31,130 nt of DNA from JACVRW01 sp035705985 (GCA_035705985.1 DASSVP010000112.1:1-31130); one strand, 5' to 3'. Counted from the stretch's first letter, positions 1 through 7,542 are shown. Made by a program: numbers and translations. The notes: a model not told the origin generated them from the sequence alone.

Positions 1-952
1 CAACAAGGCGCAGCAGGACACGCTGCTGCCGGCGGTGGAGGATGGCCTCGTCGTGCTGATCGGGGCCACCACGGAGAACCCCTACTTCGAGGTCAACTCG
101 GCGCTGCTGTCGCGCTGCCGGATCTACGAGCTGCGCGCGCTGGACGACGAGCACGTGCTGGAGCTGCTGCGCCGCTCCCTGGGCGACGAGCGCGGCGTGG
201 CGGACGCGCCGCAGGTGGACGACGACGCGCTCGAGTTCCTGGCCGCCCGCGCCGCGGGCGACGCCCGCACGGCGCTGTCCGCACTCGAGCTGGCGGCCGA
301 GACGGTGGGCGAGGGCGGCGCCGTCAGCCTTCGCGTGGCCGAGGACGCGCTCCAGCGCAGCGCGATCCTCTACGACAAGGGCGGCGACCTCCACTACGAC
401 CTCATCTCCGCCTGGATCAAGTCCACCCGCGGCTCGGACCCCGACGCCTCGCTGCTCTATCTCGCCGCGATGATCGAGGGCGGCGAGGACCCGCGCTTCA
501 TCGCCAGGCGGATGGTCGTGCTGGCGAGCGAGGACATCGGCAACGCGGACCCGCGCGCACTCGAGGTGGCGGTGAGCGCGGCGCACGCGGTGGAGCACGT
601 AGGGATGCCGGAGTGCGCGCTGAACCTCGCGCAGGCGGCGGTGTACCTGGCGCTCGCGCCGAAGTCGAACGCGTCGTACGAGGCGATCACGCGCGCCCGG
701 GCGTGGGTGCGCGAGCACGGGACGCCCGAGCCGCCCGCCGCGCTGCGCAGCGCCGCGTACCCGGGCGCGAAGAAGCTCGGCCGCGGACTGGACTACGACT
801 ACCCGCACGCGCACCCGGAGGGCGTCTCGGACCAGGAGCTGATGCCGGCGGACGCCGCGGGCGAGCGCTTCCTCGAGCTAACCGAGCACGGCGAGGAGGC
901 CGAGCTGCGCGAGCGACTCGAGCGAATCCGCCGGGCACGCGGCCGGGCCTGA
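1..952 (+). CDS. rarA: RarA/MgsA-type AAA+ ATPase, 5' truncated by window
   Basis: C-terminal two thirds of a replication-associated recombination protein A (RarA, also called MgsA or WRNIP1-like), a clamp-loader-related AAA+ ATPase that acts at stalled replication forks. The reading frame is already open at base 2, where it encodes NKAQQD followed by the AAA+ core signature IGATTENPYFEVNSALLSRC, so the GTG at 35 is internal and the Walker A region lies upstream of the window. Downstream are the lid region (RAAGDARTALSALE) and the RarA-specific C-terminal tetramerisation part (YDKGGDLHYDLISAWIKS, then RMVVLASEDIGNADP and YPGAKKLGRGLDYDYPH), all typical. About 317 residues are visible against a family length near 440. 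The stop at 950-952 is 14 bases before the next start. I see no defect. The identification rests on these family signatures and is firm. Confidence 0.95.
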   Translation, partial: NKAQQDTLLPAVEDGLVVLIGATTENPYFEVNSALLSRCRIYELRALDDEHVLELLRRSLGDERGVADAPQVDDDALEFLAARAAGDARTALSALELAAETVGEGGAVSLRVAEDALQRSAILYDKGGDLHYDLISAWIKSTRGSDPDASLLYLAAMIEGGEDPRFIARRMVVLASEDIGNADPRALEVAVSAAHAVEHVGMPECALNLAQAAVYLALAPKSNASYEAITRARAWVREHGTPEPPAALRSAAYPGAKKLGRGLDYDYPHAHPEGVSDQELMPADAAGERFLELTEHGEEAELRERLERIRRARGRA

Positions 953-966
953 CAGAATCCCGCGCC

Positions 967-2544
967 ATGGAAGCTGCCCTGCGGCCGGCACCGGCCACCG
1001 AGCTCGAGTCCTTCAGCCCGCTCGACGGCAAGCGCATCGGCGCGGTGCCGACGACCACGCCCGACCAGGTCCAGTCCGTGGTCGACGACGTGGCGAGCGT
1101 CCAGCCGTTCTGGGCGCAGCTGCCGCTGGCCGACCGCGCCCGCTACATGCGCCGCGCCGCCCAGGCGATCATCGACCAGATCGACGAGCTGGCCGAGCTG
1201 CTCACGCGCGAGCAGGGCAAGTCGCGCAACGAGTCATACGTCATGGAGCTGCTGCCGACGATCGACTCGCTCCGCTGGCTCGCCGAGGCCGGCCCCGGGA
1301 TCCTCGACGACGAGCGCATCCCGCTCCCCATCTTCCTCAAGCAGAAGCGCGCGCGCTTCACGTACGAGCCGCTCGGCGTGGTGGGGGTCATCGCGCCCTG
1401 GAACTACCCGTGGTCGATCCCGTTCGGCGAGGTGGCGATCGCGCTGATGGCCGGGAACGGCGTCGTGCTGAAGCCCGCGTCCCTCACGCCGCTGATCGGG
1501 CAGCGGATCCAGGACGTGTTCGAGCGCGCGGGCGTGCCGGAGGGACTCGTGCGCACCCTCCACGGAGGTGGCGCCGTGGGCCAGGCGCTCGTGGAGTCGA
1601 GCGCCGCGAAGATCTTCTTCACCGGCTCGGTGGAGGTGGGCCGCGGAGTGGGCGTGGAGTGCGCGCAGCGGATGAAGGGCTCGGTGCTCGAGCTGGGCGG
1701 CAAGGACGCGATGATCGTCTGCGCCGACGCCAATCTCCCGAACGCGATCTCCGGCTGCCTATGGGGCGGTTTTGCCAACGCCGGCCAGACCTGCTCCGGG
1801 ATCGAGCGCGTCTACGTGGTCGAGGACGTGGCGGAGCGGTTCGTGGAGGGGGTCGTCGAGGGCGCGGAGAAGCTGCGCGTGGGCGACCCGATGGACTGGG
1901 AGACCGAGGTCGGCCCGATGGTCTCGAGCGAGCAGCTCGAGCTGGTGAAGGAGCTCGTGGACGACGCCGTCGCGAACGGCGCCAACCTCCACTGCGGCGG
2001 GGCGGACGAGCCCTTCTTCCGTCCGGCCGTGCTCACCGGCGTGACGCACGACATGCGCATCATGCGCGAGGAGATCTTCGGCCCTGTCGTCCCGATCGTG
2101 ACCGTCGCGGACGAGGACGAGGCGATCGCCCTGGCCAACGACTCCGAGTTCGGGCTCGGCGCCTCCGTGTGGACGATGAACCGTGCGAAGGGCGAGCGCA
2201 TGGCGCGCCGGCTCGAATCCGGGATGGTCTGGGTGAACGACCACATGTTCAGCCACGGCGTCTGCTCGTGCTCGTGGGGCGGGGTGAAGAGCTCGGGACT
2301 CGGGCGATCGCACTCGAAGTTCGGGCTGTACGAGTGCGTGAACATCAAGCTCGTCACCTGGGAGCCGTCGCGCACGCGCGACTTCTGGTGGCACCCCTAC
2401 GACGAGGCGCTCGGCAAGGCGATGCAGGCGAGCGCGCGCCTGCTCTACGGCCGGGACGCCGACAAGCCCGACGCGCTGCGCCGCGGGCTGATTCCGCTCG
2501 CGCGCGTGGGCGGCAAGACGCTCCGCGACGTGCTCAAGCGGTAG
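967..2544 (+). CDS. NAD(P)-dependent aldehyde dehydrogenase family protein
   Basis: 525-residue member of the aldehyde dehydrogenase superfamily, which oxidises aldehydes to acids in the cytoplasm. The cofactor-binding motif APWNYPW, the general base Glu242 (in LELGGKDA) and the catalytic Cys276 (in NAGQTCSG) are present with the usual 34-residue separation. The C-terminal part has EEIFGPVVPI and SFGL-like NDSEFGLG motifs. The frame extends far upstream through rarA, but homology begins only with FSPLDGKRIG, so the ATG at 967 is the sensible start. A weak -10-like CAGAAT (953-958) lies 8 bases before it, so a leaderless transcript is possible. Beyond the canonical oligomerisation end there are roughly 50 extra residues (from about RDFWWHPYDE) that may be a lineage-specific tail. 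Substrate cannot be told from sequence, and neighbours do not reveal one. Confidence 0.93.
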   Translation: MEAALRPAPATELESFSPLDGKRIGAVPTTTPDQVQSVVDDVASVQPFWAQLPLADRARYMRRAAQAIIDQIDELAELLTREQGKSRNESYVMELLPTIDSLRWLAEAGPGILDDERIPLPIFLKQKRARFTYEPLGVVGVIAPWNYPWSIPFGEVAIALMAGNGVVLKPASLTPLIGQRIQDVFERAGVPEGLVRTLHGGGAVGQALVESSAAKIFFTGSVEVGRGVGVECAQRMKGSVLELGGKDAMIVCADANLPNAISGCLWGGFANAGQTCSGIERVYVVEDVAERFVEGVVEGAEKLRVGDPMDWETEVGPMVSSEQLELVKELVDDAVANGANLHCGGADEPFFRPAVLTGVTHDMRIMREEIFGPVVPIVTVADEDEAIALANDSEFGLGASVWTMNRAKGERMARRLESGMVWVNDHMFSHGVCSCSWGGVKSSGLGRSHSKFGLYECVNIKLVTWEPSRTRDFWWHPYDEALGKAMQASARLLYGRDADKPDALRRGLIPLARVGGKTLRDVLKR

Positions 2545-2551
2545 TGAGCAT

Positions 2552-2572
2552 GCACCGGGCGGTGTCCGGTGC
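2552..2572 (+). terminator. terminator-like hairpin after the aldehyde dehydrogenase
   Basis: Perfect 7-bp inverted repeat GCACCGG / CCGGTGC around a 7-base loop, starting eight bases after the TAG stop at 2542-2544. There is no U-tract, as is common in GC-rich actinobacteria, so this is a candidate, not a proven terminator. Confidence 0.45.
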
Positions 2573-2599
2573 GCAGCGAGTGCCCTCCCGGGGCCGCTC

Positions 2600-2605
2600 T
2601 AGACT
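2600..2605 (+). promoter_or_regulatory. -10 element TAGACT, leaderless promoter candidate
   Basis: TAGACT fits the TANNNT form of an actinobacterial -10 box and ends 7 bases before the ATG at 2613. Transcription would then start at or next to the start codon. No convincing -35 and no Shine-Dalgarno is visible. One of several similar arrangements in the window. Confidence 0.5.
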
Positions 2606-2612
2606 GATTTCC

Positions 2613-3353
2613 ATGCCGGCACAGGCCTACGCGGGCAAGGAATGCGTCTGTCAGCTCAAGAAGGGCATCTGCGATCAGAGCTGCGTGCAGGGGATGCTCG
2701 ACATCCCCTTCTACATCGCCTGCCTCAAGCTGAGCGGCCGGCGCTGCCTCGTCGTCGGCGGCGGTGAGATCGGGCTCGAGAAGGTCGAGGGCCTGCTCGC
2801 CTGCGACGGCGAGGTCACGGTGATCGCCCCTGACGTGATCACGGAGCTCCGCGAGCTCGCCGCCGAGGGCTCGATTCGCTGGGAACAGCGCGAGTACGCC
2901 GGCGCGGGCGACCTCGAGGGCGTCTTCATGGTCATCGCCGCGACCGACGACACCGACGCGAACATCCAGATCTACGACGACGCCGAGCGGCGCGCGATGC
3001 TCGTCAACGTCGTCGACGTCCCGCCGCTCTGCAACTTCATCCTCCCGGCGATCATCCGCACCGGCCCGCTGGCCATCGCGATCTCCACGGCGGGCGCATC
3101 GCCGGCGCTGGCGAAGCGCATCCGCAACGAGATTGCGGACGAGTACGGCGAGCCCTACGCCCGCCTCGCGATCCTTCTGAACGACGTGCGCGGCTGGGCC
3201 AAGGGCACGCTTCCCACCTACCAGGACCGCAAGGTCTTCTTCGAGTCGATCGTGAACGGCGACCCCGACCCGATCGAGCTGCTCCGGCGCGGCGACGAGC
3301 AGGCCGTGCGCGACCTGATCGCGGCGGCGCAGCGCGTCCACCAACCTGCCTGA
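2613..3353 (+). CDS. precorrin-2 dehydrogenase / sirohydrochlorin ferrochelatase-type protein with Cys-rich N-terminus
   Basis: 246-residue protein with the NAD-binding Rossmann domain of the CysG N-terminal/SirC/Met8p family, which oxidises precorrin-2 to sirohydrochlorin and sometimes inserts iron to give siroheme. The dinucleotide motif VVGGGEIGLEKVEGLL is at about residues 45-60; NVVDVPPLCNFILPA carries the conserved Asp of the family, followed by the ISTAGASPALAKRIR helix. The SUMT half of CysG is absent here but is encoded at 13173. Odd: the first 27 residues contain four cysteines (C11, C13, C20, C24) that ordinary members lack; an internal ATG at 2694 (Met28) would give a conventional protein. 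The ATG at 2613 is preferred because of the -10 box placed just before it. moaC overlaps its 3' end, suggesting co-translation. Siroheme plus Moco genes together suggest supply of nitrate/nitrite or sulfite reductases (inference). Confidence 0.9.
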   Translation: MPAQAYAGKECVCQLKKGICDQSCVQGMLDIPFYIACLKLSGRRCLVVGGGEIGLEKVEGLLACDGEVTVIAPDVITELRELAAEGSIRWEQREYAGAGDLEGVFMVIAATDDTDANIQIYDDAERRAMLVNVVDVPPLCNFILPAIIRTGPLAIAISTAGASPALAKRIRNEIADEYGEPYARLAILLNDVRGWAKGTLPTYQDRKVFFESIVNGDPDPIELLRRGDEQAVRDLIAAAQRVHQPA

Positions 3354-3819
3354 CGAGCTGACACACATCGACGACGCCGGGAGTGCCCGGATGGTCGACG
3401 TGGGTGACAAGGCCGTGACGGACCGGCGCGCGGTGGCCCGGGCAGTGGTGCGGATGGCGCCCGAGACAGCAGCGGCCGTCGCGCGCGGCGACGCGCCGAA
3501 GGGCGACGTCGTCGGGACCGCGCGCATCGCCGGCATCCAGGCGGCCCAGCGGACCTCTGGGCTGATCCCGCTCTGCCATCCGCTGCCGCTGTCGTTCGTG
3601 GACGTGCGGCTCGAGGTGCTCGAGGACCGAGTCGAGATCGAGACCGAGGCGCGGACCACCGCCCAGACCGGCGTGGAGATGGAGGCGCTCACGGCCGCGT
3701 CGGTTGCGGCGCTCACGGTCTACGACATGGTCAAGGGCATCGAGCGCGGAGTGGAGATCGCAGAGCTGACACTGCTGGAGAAGTCCGGCGGGCGGCACGA
3801 CTGGCGCCGCGAGCCGTGA
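3346..3819 (+). CDS. moaC: cyclic pyranopterin monophosphate synthase MoaC
   Basis: MoaC converts the MoaA product to cyclic pyranopterin monophosphate, an early cytoplasmic step of molybdenum cofactor synthesis. Diagnostic blocks are VDVGDKAVTDR, KGDVVGTARIAGI, TSGLIPLCHPLPL (metal- and substrate-binding His) and MEALTAASVAALTVYDMVKG. The first ATG in frame is at 3391, but the 15 codons before it read LPDELTHIDDAGSAR, and the family's conserved N-terminus is LTHID followed by a short spacer and MVDV. The frame is closed by a TGA at 3316-3318 and between there and 3391 it contains no ATG, GTG or TTG. The start is therefore probably the CTG at 3346 (157 residues, a normal MoaC length) or the CTG at 3358. 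The CTG at 3346 overlaps the stop of the upstream gene (TGA 3351-3353), which would allow translational coupling. Identity is certain; the start is not. Confidence 0.92.
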   Translation: MPDELTHIDDAGSARMVDVGDKAVTDRRAVARAVVRMAPETAAAVARGDAPKGDVVGTARIAGIQAAQRTSGLIPLCHPLPLSFVDVRLEVLEDRVEIETEARTTAQTGVEMEALTAASVAALTVYDMVKGIERGVEIAELTLLEKSGGRHDWRREP

Positions 3820-4283
3820 GCGCGCGCGCCGCCGTCCTCACCATCTCGACCACGCTCGCGGGCGGCGACGGCGAGGACGTGTCGGGGCCGTCACTCGTGC
3901 GGCTCTGCGAGGCCGCGGGGTTGGAGGTCCAGCACGAGGTGGTGTCGGACGACCGTGAGGCGATCGTGGCCGCGATGAAGCGGCTCGCCGACCACGACGG
4001 CGTGCGCTTCATCTTCACCACCGGCGGGACCGGGCTCACGGTCGACGACGTGACGCCGGAGGCCACGCGCGCGGTGATCGAGCGCGAGGCGCCCGGCTAC
4101 GCCGAGGCGATTCGCATGGACGCGCGGCAGCACACGCCGCTGGGGCTGCTCACCCGTGGGGTCTCGGGCGTGCGCGGACGCACGCTGATCGTGAACCTGC
4201 CCGGCAACCCCAAGGCCATCGAGCAGTCATGGCCGATCGTGGAGCCGACGCTCGAACACGCGGCACATCTGCTCGAGCGCTGA
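3816..4283 (+). CDS. moaB: MoaB/MogA-family molybdopterin adenylyltransferase
   Basis: 155-residue member of the MogA/MoaB family, which adenylates molybdopterin before molybdate insertion. The sequence shows FIFTTGGTGLTVDDVTPEAT, the family's MPT-binding loop, then YAEAIRMDARQHTPLGLLTRGVSG and LIVNLPGNPKAIEQSW, all classical. It starts with GTG at 3816, overlapping the moaC stop by 4 bases, so it is the third gene of the siroheme/Moco operon. Length is closer to MoaB than to E. coli MogA; in organisms with only one such gene it does the adenylation. No MoeA or MoaA is visible in the window. The operon ends 18 bases before the convergent lysin gene. Confidence 0.93.
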   Translation: MSARAAVLTISTTLAGGDGEDVSGPSLVRLCEAAGLEVQHEVVSDDREAIVAAMKRLADHDGVRFIFTTGGTGLTVDDVTPEATRAVIEREAPGYAEAIRMDARQHTPLGLLTRGVSGVRGRTLIVNLPGNPKAIEQSWPIVEPTLEHAAHLLER

Positions 4284-4301
4284 GCTAACAGGCCACGGAG
4301 C

Positions 4302-6545
4302 TCAGTGGCCTGTGCTCGAGAAGTGGTTTATGTCGTTCGGCAGGTCGTTGAAGATCCTCGGTCTGTGCGGTGAGCGCTTCATGAGCGCCCCGAAGGTCAC
4401 GTGGTCGCTCACGTCGAGCGCGCCTGAGCCCACCACCCGGCCCGAGTGGTTCGAGTCGCGGCCGCCGCACTTGCCGGGGCACTTGGGGCCCCCGCACATC
4501 CCGAAGCAGATCGCCTCGGACTCCTCCGGCGTCCGGTAGCCGCTGTAGACGAACCCCGTCCACCCGTTGGCACGCGCGAAGTCGAGGTGAGGCTTCATCC
4601 ACGCCGCCACCGGCTTGCCCGCGAACATCGCCACGCCGGCCCGTGGCTTGGCGGCCTCTCGCGCGTGCTTGTGCTGCTTGCGCCTCCGCGCGGTCCCGCG
4701 CGCGACCATCGCCGGGCTCGACGCCCGGGGCGAGCGCGGATGCTCCAGCCGCCGCATGAAATCGGCGTCCACCTTGGACGAGCGATGCTCGGGCGCCTTG
4801 TAGCCGAGGTAGAACTTCACGCGCCGGATGCGCTTGTTGGTGAGCTGCCCCCTCTCGCCGTCCGCGATCAGCGGCGGGACCGACTCGAGGTACTTGTCGG
4901 TGAAGCGGTTAAGCGCCGTCTGAAGCTCGCGGACGTGCTCCTCCGGCTTTCGCTTTCCGCGGCCCTTGCGCGGCTCGCGGGGCTTGTCGCGCTCACGGAC
5001 CGGCTCGCGGACCGGCTCGCGGGGCCCGCGCCGCTTCGGCTCGATGCGCGCGAGCTTCTTCTCCGTCTGGATGTAGCGCCGCATCAGCACCACCCGTGCG
5101 CGGTCAGTCGCGCGGTCCAGGCGCTCGACCCGCTCCTGGAGCTCCTCGTCGCTCAGGTCGTCGAGGTCGAGGCGCTCGCGCGCGGGCGGGACCGTGGCGG
5201 CCGCGACGTCGCCGTTCGGCCCCACGGCGCCCGCGGTCATCGTGGCCGTTGTCTCCGGCGCGGTCGAAGCGGCGCTCGCGTACGGCTGCTCGGCCTTCTC
5301 GGCCGGAGGCGGCTGGTGCTCCCTGCGCTCCAGTTCCAGCTCCTCCTCTTGGAGCTTGAGCTCCCGCTGCTCGACCTGCACCAGCGTCTCGAGCGTGTGC
5401 TCCATCCGCTCCAGGGTCTTCGCGATCTGGCCGAGCGCACCGTCGTCCGCGCCGTCGGCGGCCTTGTGGAGCGTTTGCTGGCGGCGCTCGCCGTAGGCCA
5501 CGAGCCGCTCCCAGGCGCGCTCCGTCTCCGCGTCCAGACGGCGTACGTCCTGGATCAGCTCGCGCAACTCCGCCGCTTTCTTCTTCGGCCTCCCGTCGGC
5601 GTCGCCCCGCCGCCGGCGCTGGCGCTTCAGCGCGCGCGCCAGGGCTCGCGCGGTGGCCGACCCGTACACGCCGTCCGGGTCGAGCCCGTGCTCCCGCTGA
5701 AACGAGATCAGTGCCGCCTCGGCTCCGCGGTCGAAGCGCCGCCTGGGGCCGTCCAGGTAGGGCGCTCGGGTGCCCTGCGAGCGCACCGCGGAGAGGCGGC
5801 GCGTGAGCCGCTCCACCCGCGGCCCACGGTCGCCGCGGCGGATCAGCCGTGAGCGCGGCGCCTCGCCGCCCTTGTGCGGCCCAGGCGGCTTCGCGAGACA
5901 GCCGAGGTCCGCGACGTTGATGTCCACGTCCACACCGAGCACCTGGCACGGCTTTCCGCCGAATGCGCCCGCGTACTGCCACGCACGCGACCCGTTTCCG
6001 GCCCAGAGATTGTCGGGCAGCTGGGGTATGTGGCCCGTGTCGTGCGGCGTGGCCCCGTGGTTGACCCAGCTCGCGACCCAGACGAAGTCGGCGCCGACGT
6101 GCGCCTGCGCCATCGCCTTGAGCGGCCCGGGGTTCGCGTACACGCCGGGGCGGGCACCGCCGCCGCGCACCGCGGCGCACCAAGCGCGGGTGTACTCGAT
6201 CGTCCCGGACGGCGCGCTCTCGAAAGTCGACATCTCCACGTCGAGGCAGAGCGGGAAGCTGCCGCTGTAGCCGAACGACTTCGCGATGCGGAGCGCCTCC
6301 AAACCGTCCTTCCGCCCCTGCGGGCGGGTCAGCGGCCCGCGCTTCTGCCGGCCGACGTAGGTGAGCATGAAGCGGTCGATGCCGTGCCTGACGTACTCCT
6401 TGACCAGCGCGGGTGTCCAGCCGTGGCCGCCCGACTCGGGCCCGCCGATGTAGACGTTCCACCAGCGCCCGCCGATGCTGTCGAGCATCCGCTTCGCCAG
6501 CTCGGGCTCGGGTGCGCGGTCCTTGTCGAGTCCCTGGGCAGACAC
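4302..6545 (-). CDS. multidomain peptidoglycan hydrolase, endolysin-like (GH-like domain, PG-binding domains, M15-type peptidase)
   Basis: 747-residue protein with no signal peptide. Residues about 10-215 look like the Rv2525c/DUF1906 glycoside-hydrolase-like fold (CLDVEMS, PGVYANPG, WQYAGAFGG, VDVDINVADLG). About 222-310 is a peptidoglycan-binding module (GDRGPRVERLTRRL ... DPDGVYGSATARAL). About 320-415 is predicted coiled coil rich in E, R and L. A basic Pro-rich linker (REPVREPVRERDKPREP) leads to a second binding-like module (VRELQTALNRFTDKYL). The last 100 residues resemble an M15 D,D/L,D-carboxypeptidase: SGYRTPEES, SNHSGRVVGSGALDVSDH and NDINHFS supply the zinc His/Asp/His set. A four-cysteine insert (CFGMCGGPKCPGKC) lies inside it and is unusual. 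GTG start at 6545, 4 bases after the holin-like gene. Lack of a signal peptide together with the upstream gene suggests holin-dependent release. Domain calls are by motif only. Confidence 0.8.
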   Translation of the reverse strand: MSAQGLDKDRAPEPELAKRMLDSIGGRWWNVYIGGPESGGHGWTPALVKEYVRHGIDRFMLTYVGRQKRGPLTRPQGRKDGLEALRIAKSFGYSGSFPLCLDVEMSTFESAPSGTIEYTRAWCAAVRGGGARPGVYANPGPLKAMAQAHVGADFVWVASWVNHGATPHDTGHIPQLPDNLWAGNGSRAWQYAGAFGGKPCQVLGVDVDINVADLGCLAKPPGPHKGGEAPRSRLIRRGDRGPRVERLTRRLSAVRSQGTRAPYLDGPRRRFDRGAEAALISFQREHGLDPDGVYGSATARALARALKRQRRRRGDADGRPKKKAAELRELIQDVRRLDAETERAWERLVAYGERRQQTLHKAADGADDGALGQIAKTLERMEHTLETLVQVEQRELKLQEEELELERREHQPPPAEKAEQPYASAASTAPETTATMTAGAVGPNGDVAAATVPPARERLDLDDLSDEELQERVERLDRATDRARVVLMRRYIQTEKKLARIEPKRRGPREPVREPVRERDKPREPRKGRGKRKPEEHVRELQTALNRFTDKYLESVPPLIADGERGQLTNKRIRRVKFYLGYKAPEHRSSKVDADFMRRLEHPRSPRASSPAMVARGTARRRKQHKHAREAAKPRAGVAMFAGKPVAAWMKPHLDFARANGWTGFVYSGYRTPEESEAICFGMCGGPKCPGKCGGRDSNHSGRVVGSGALDVSDHVTFGALMKRSPHRPRIFNDLPNDINHFSSTGH

Positions 6546-6549
6546 GGCG

Positions 6550-6957
6550 TCAGCCTCCCCGCTCCACGAGCTCCTCGTCCGCGAAGAGCTCGTCGTCGAG
6601 CTCGTCGAGGTCCTCGAACTCGTCCTCGAATCCGTCGAAGTCCGCGAAGTCGTCCTCGAAGTCCTCGAAGTCGGCCTCCATCTCGCCGCCCTGGGCGGCT
6701 GAGGTCGCGGCCGTCGCGTTGACGAGCTCTATGGTGCTCTCCTTCTCGGCCTCGCGTGCTTCGTACTTCTGCCAGCCGTGGAGCCACTGCGCCGCTGGAG
6801 CCAGCCCGATCAGCGCGCCGCCGATGAAGACCTCTTCCAGCGAGCCCGCGGAGATGTTCGCGCCCGGGACGTTGTCGGCGATCCAGGTGGCGACCGCGCC
6901 GGCAAGCGGCGCGAACACGAGCGGCGTCAGCACGGCGACGATGCGATTCGGCGACAT
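6550..6957 (-). CDS. holin-like small membrane protein with acidic repeat tail
   Basis: 135 residues. Two hydrophobic segments (about 6-30, TPLVFAPLAGAVATWIA, and about 42-60, VFIGGALIGLAPAAQWL) are followed by a charged helix (WQKYEAREAEKE) and a strikingly acidic, phenylalanine-spaced tail (FEDFEDDFADFDGFEDEF). The two-TM plan with a charged C-terminus and its position immediately upstream of a signal-less peptidoglycan hydrolase is that of actinophage holins. Holins open the membrane so that the lysin reaches the wall. The ATG at 6957 has an excellent Shine-Dalgarno and the gene has its own consensus promoter, so the pair is probably functional. No other phage gene is nearby. Alternative: an unrelated small envelope protein. 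Family membership is my inference from shape and context. Confidence 0.6.
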   Translation of the reverse strand: MSPNRIVAVLTPLVFAPLAGAVATWIADNVPGANISAGSLEEVFIGGALIGLAPAAQWLHGWQKYEAREAEKESTIELVNATAATSAAQGGEMEADFEDFEDDFADFDGFEDEFEDLDELDDELFADEELVERGG

Positions 6958-6960
6958 GTT

Positions 6961-6968
6961 TCCTCCTT
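6961..6968 (-). promoter_or_regulatory. strong ribosome binding site of the holin-like gene
   Basis: Reads AAGGAGGA on the minus strand, four bases from the ATG at 6957 if GGAGG is the core. One of only two near-perfect Shine-Dalgarno sequences I noticed in a window where many genes have none; it fixes the start. Confidence 0.75.
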
Positions 6969-7004
6969 GATGCCGAAGTGGTCGCGAGCCGTCTCTCTCG
7001 CTCG

Positions 7005-7033
7005 ACAGTAGGAGCTTGTGAAGGCGCCGTCAA
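7005..7033 (-). promoter_or_regulatory. consensus promoter TTGACG-N17-TACTGT for the lysis cassette
   Basis: On the minus strand a -35 box TTGACG (7033-7028) and a -10 box TACTGT (7010-7005) are separated by exactly 17 bases. This is the best housekeeping-type promoter in the window. The start would lie near 6998, giving a leader of about 40 bases before the holin-like gene. Confidence 0.65.
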
Positions 7034-7062
7034 GGCGCCGGGACGCACCTGGACGAAAGGAC

Positions 7063-7494
7063 CTAGAGCAGGCCCTTCGCGCGCAGTTCCTTCTGAGCGG
7101 ACTCGGACTTGCCGAGTCCCTCCAGACCCATCCCGCCCAGCACCTCGGGCGCCTTCGTGAACTGCACCTCCGAGTACTGCACGACCTCGACGAGGTTCCC
7201 CCACGGGTCGCGGAAGTGGAGGCCGCGGCCGGGCTCGATCTCGACCCGGGCGTCCTGCAGCGCCTTGCGCACACGCGCGCGGTCATCCACGACGAGGCCG
7301 AAATGAGCGCCGGGCCCAACGCTGGGCGCCTCGCTCTGGGCGAGCGCCAGGAACTGGTCGCCCATGTCGAGGAAGGCCATCCCGTGCACGCGGCCGCGCA
7401 GCTCGAGCTCGAAGATCCGCCCGTAGAACTCCACAGCCTCGTCCACGTCGCCCACCTCGAGCGCCACGTGATTTATCCCTACCATCCGGGCCAC
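7063..7494 (-). CDS. VOC-superfamily (glyoxalase/bleomycin-resistance fold) protein
   Basis: 143-residue protein with the paired beta-alpha-beta-beta-beta units of the vicinal oxygen chelate superfamily: INHVALEVGDVDEAVEFYGRIF at the N-terminus with the metal-binding His, FGLVVDDRARVRKAL in the middle, and FRDPWGNLVEVVQY near residue 105, supplying the second half-site Glu. These cytoplasmic metalloenzymes include lyases, dioxygenases and resistance proteins, so the reaction cannot be specified. The GTG at 7494 is preferred over the ATG at 7485 because a TAAGCT -10 box ends six bases before it. The last 35 residues (KAPEVLGGMGLEGLGKS...) are an extension beyond the fold. The gene stands alone, with the lysis-cassette promoter beginning 30 bases after its stop. 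Confidence 0.88.
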   Translation of the reverse strand: MARMVGINHVALEVGDVDEAVEFYGRIFELELRGRVHGMAFLDMGDQFLALAQSEAPSVGPGAHFGLVVDDRARVRKALQDARVEIEPGRGLHFRDPWGNLVEVVQYSEVQFTKAPEVLGGMGLEGLGKSESAQKELRAKGLL

Positions 7495-7500
7495 CTGCTG

Positions 7501-7506
7501 AGCTTA
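7501..7506 (-). promoter_or_regulatory. -10 element TAAGCT, leaderless promoter candidate for the VOC gene
   Basis: TAAGCT on the minus strand, followed by six bases and the GTG at 7494. Same geometry as the other leaderless candidates. Confidence 0.5.
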
Positions 7507-7542
7507 TGCCCAACAGGAGAACCTGAAGGCGTAGTTCTTCGC

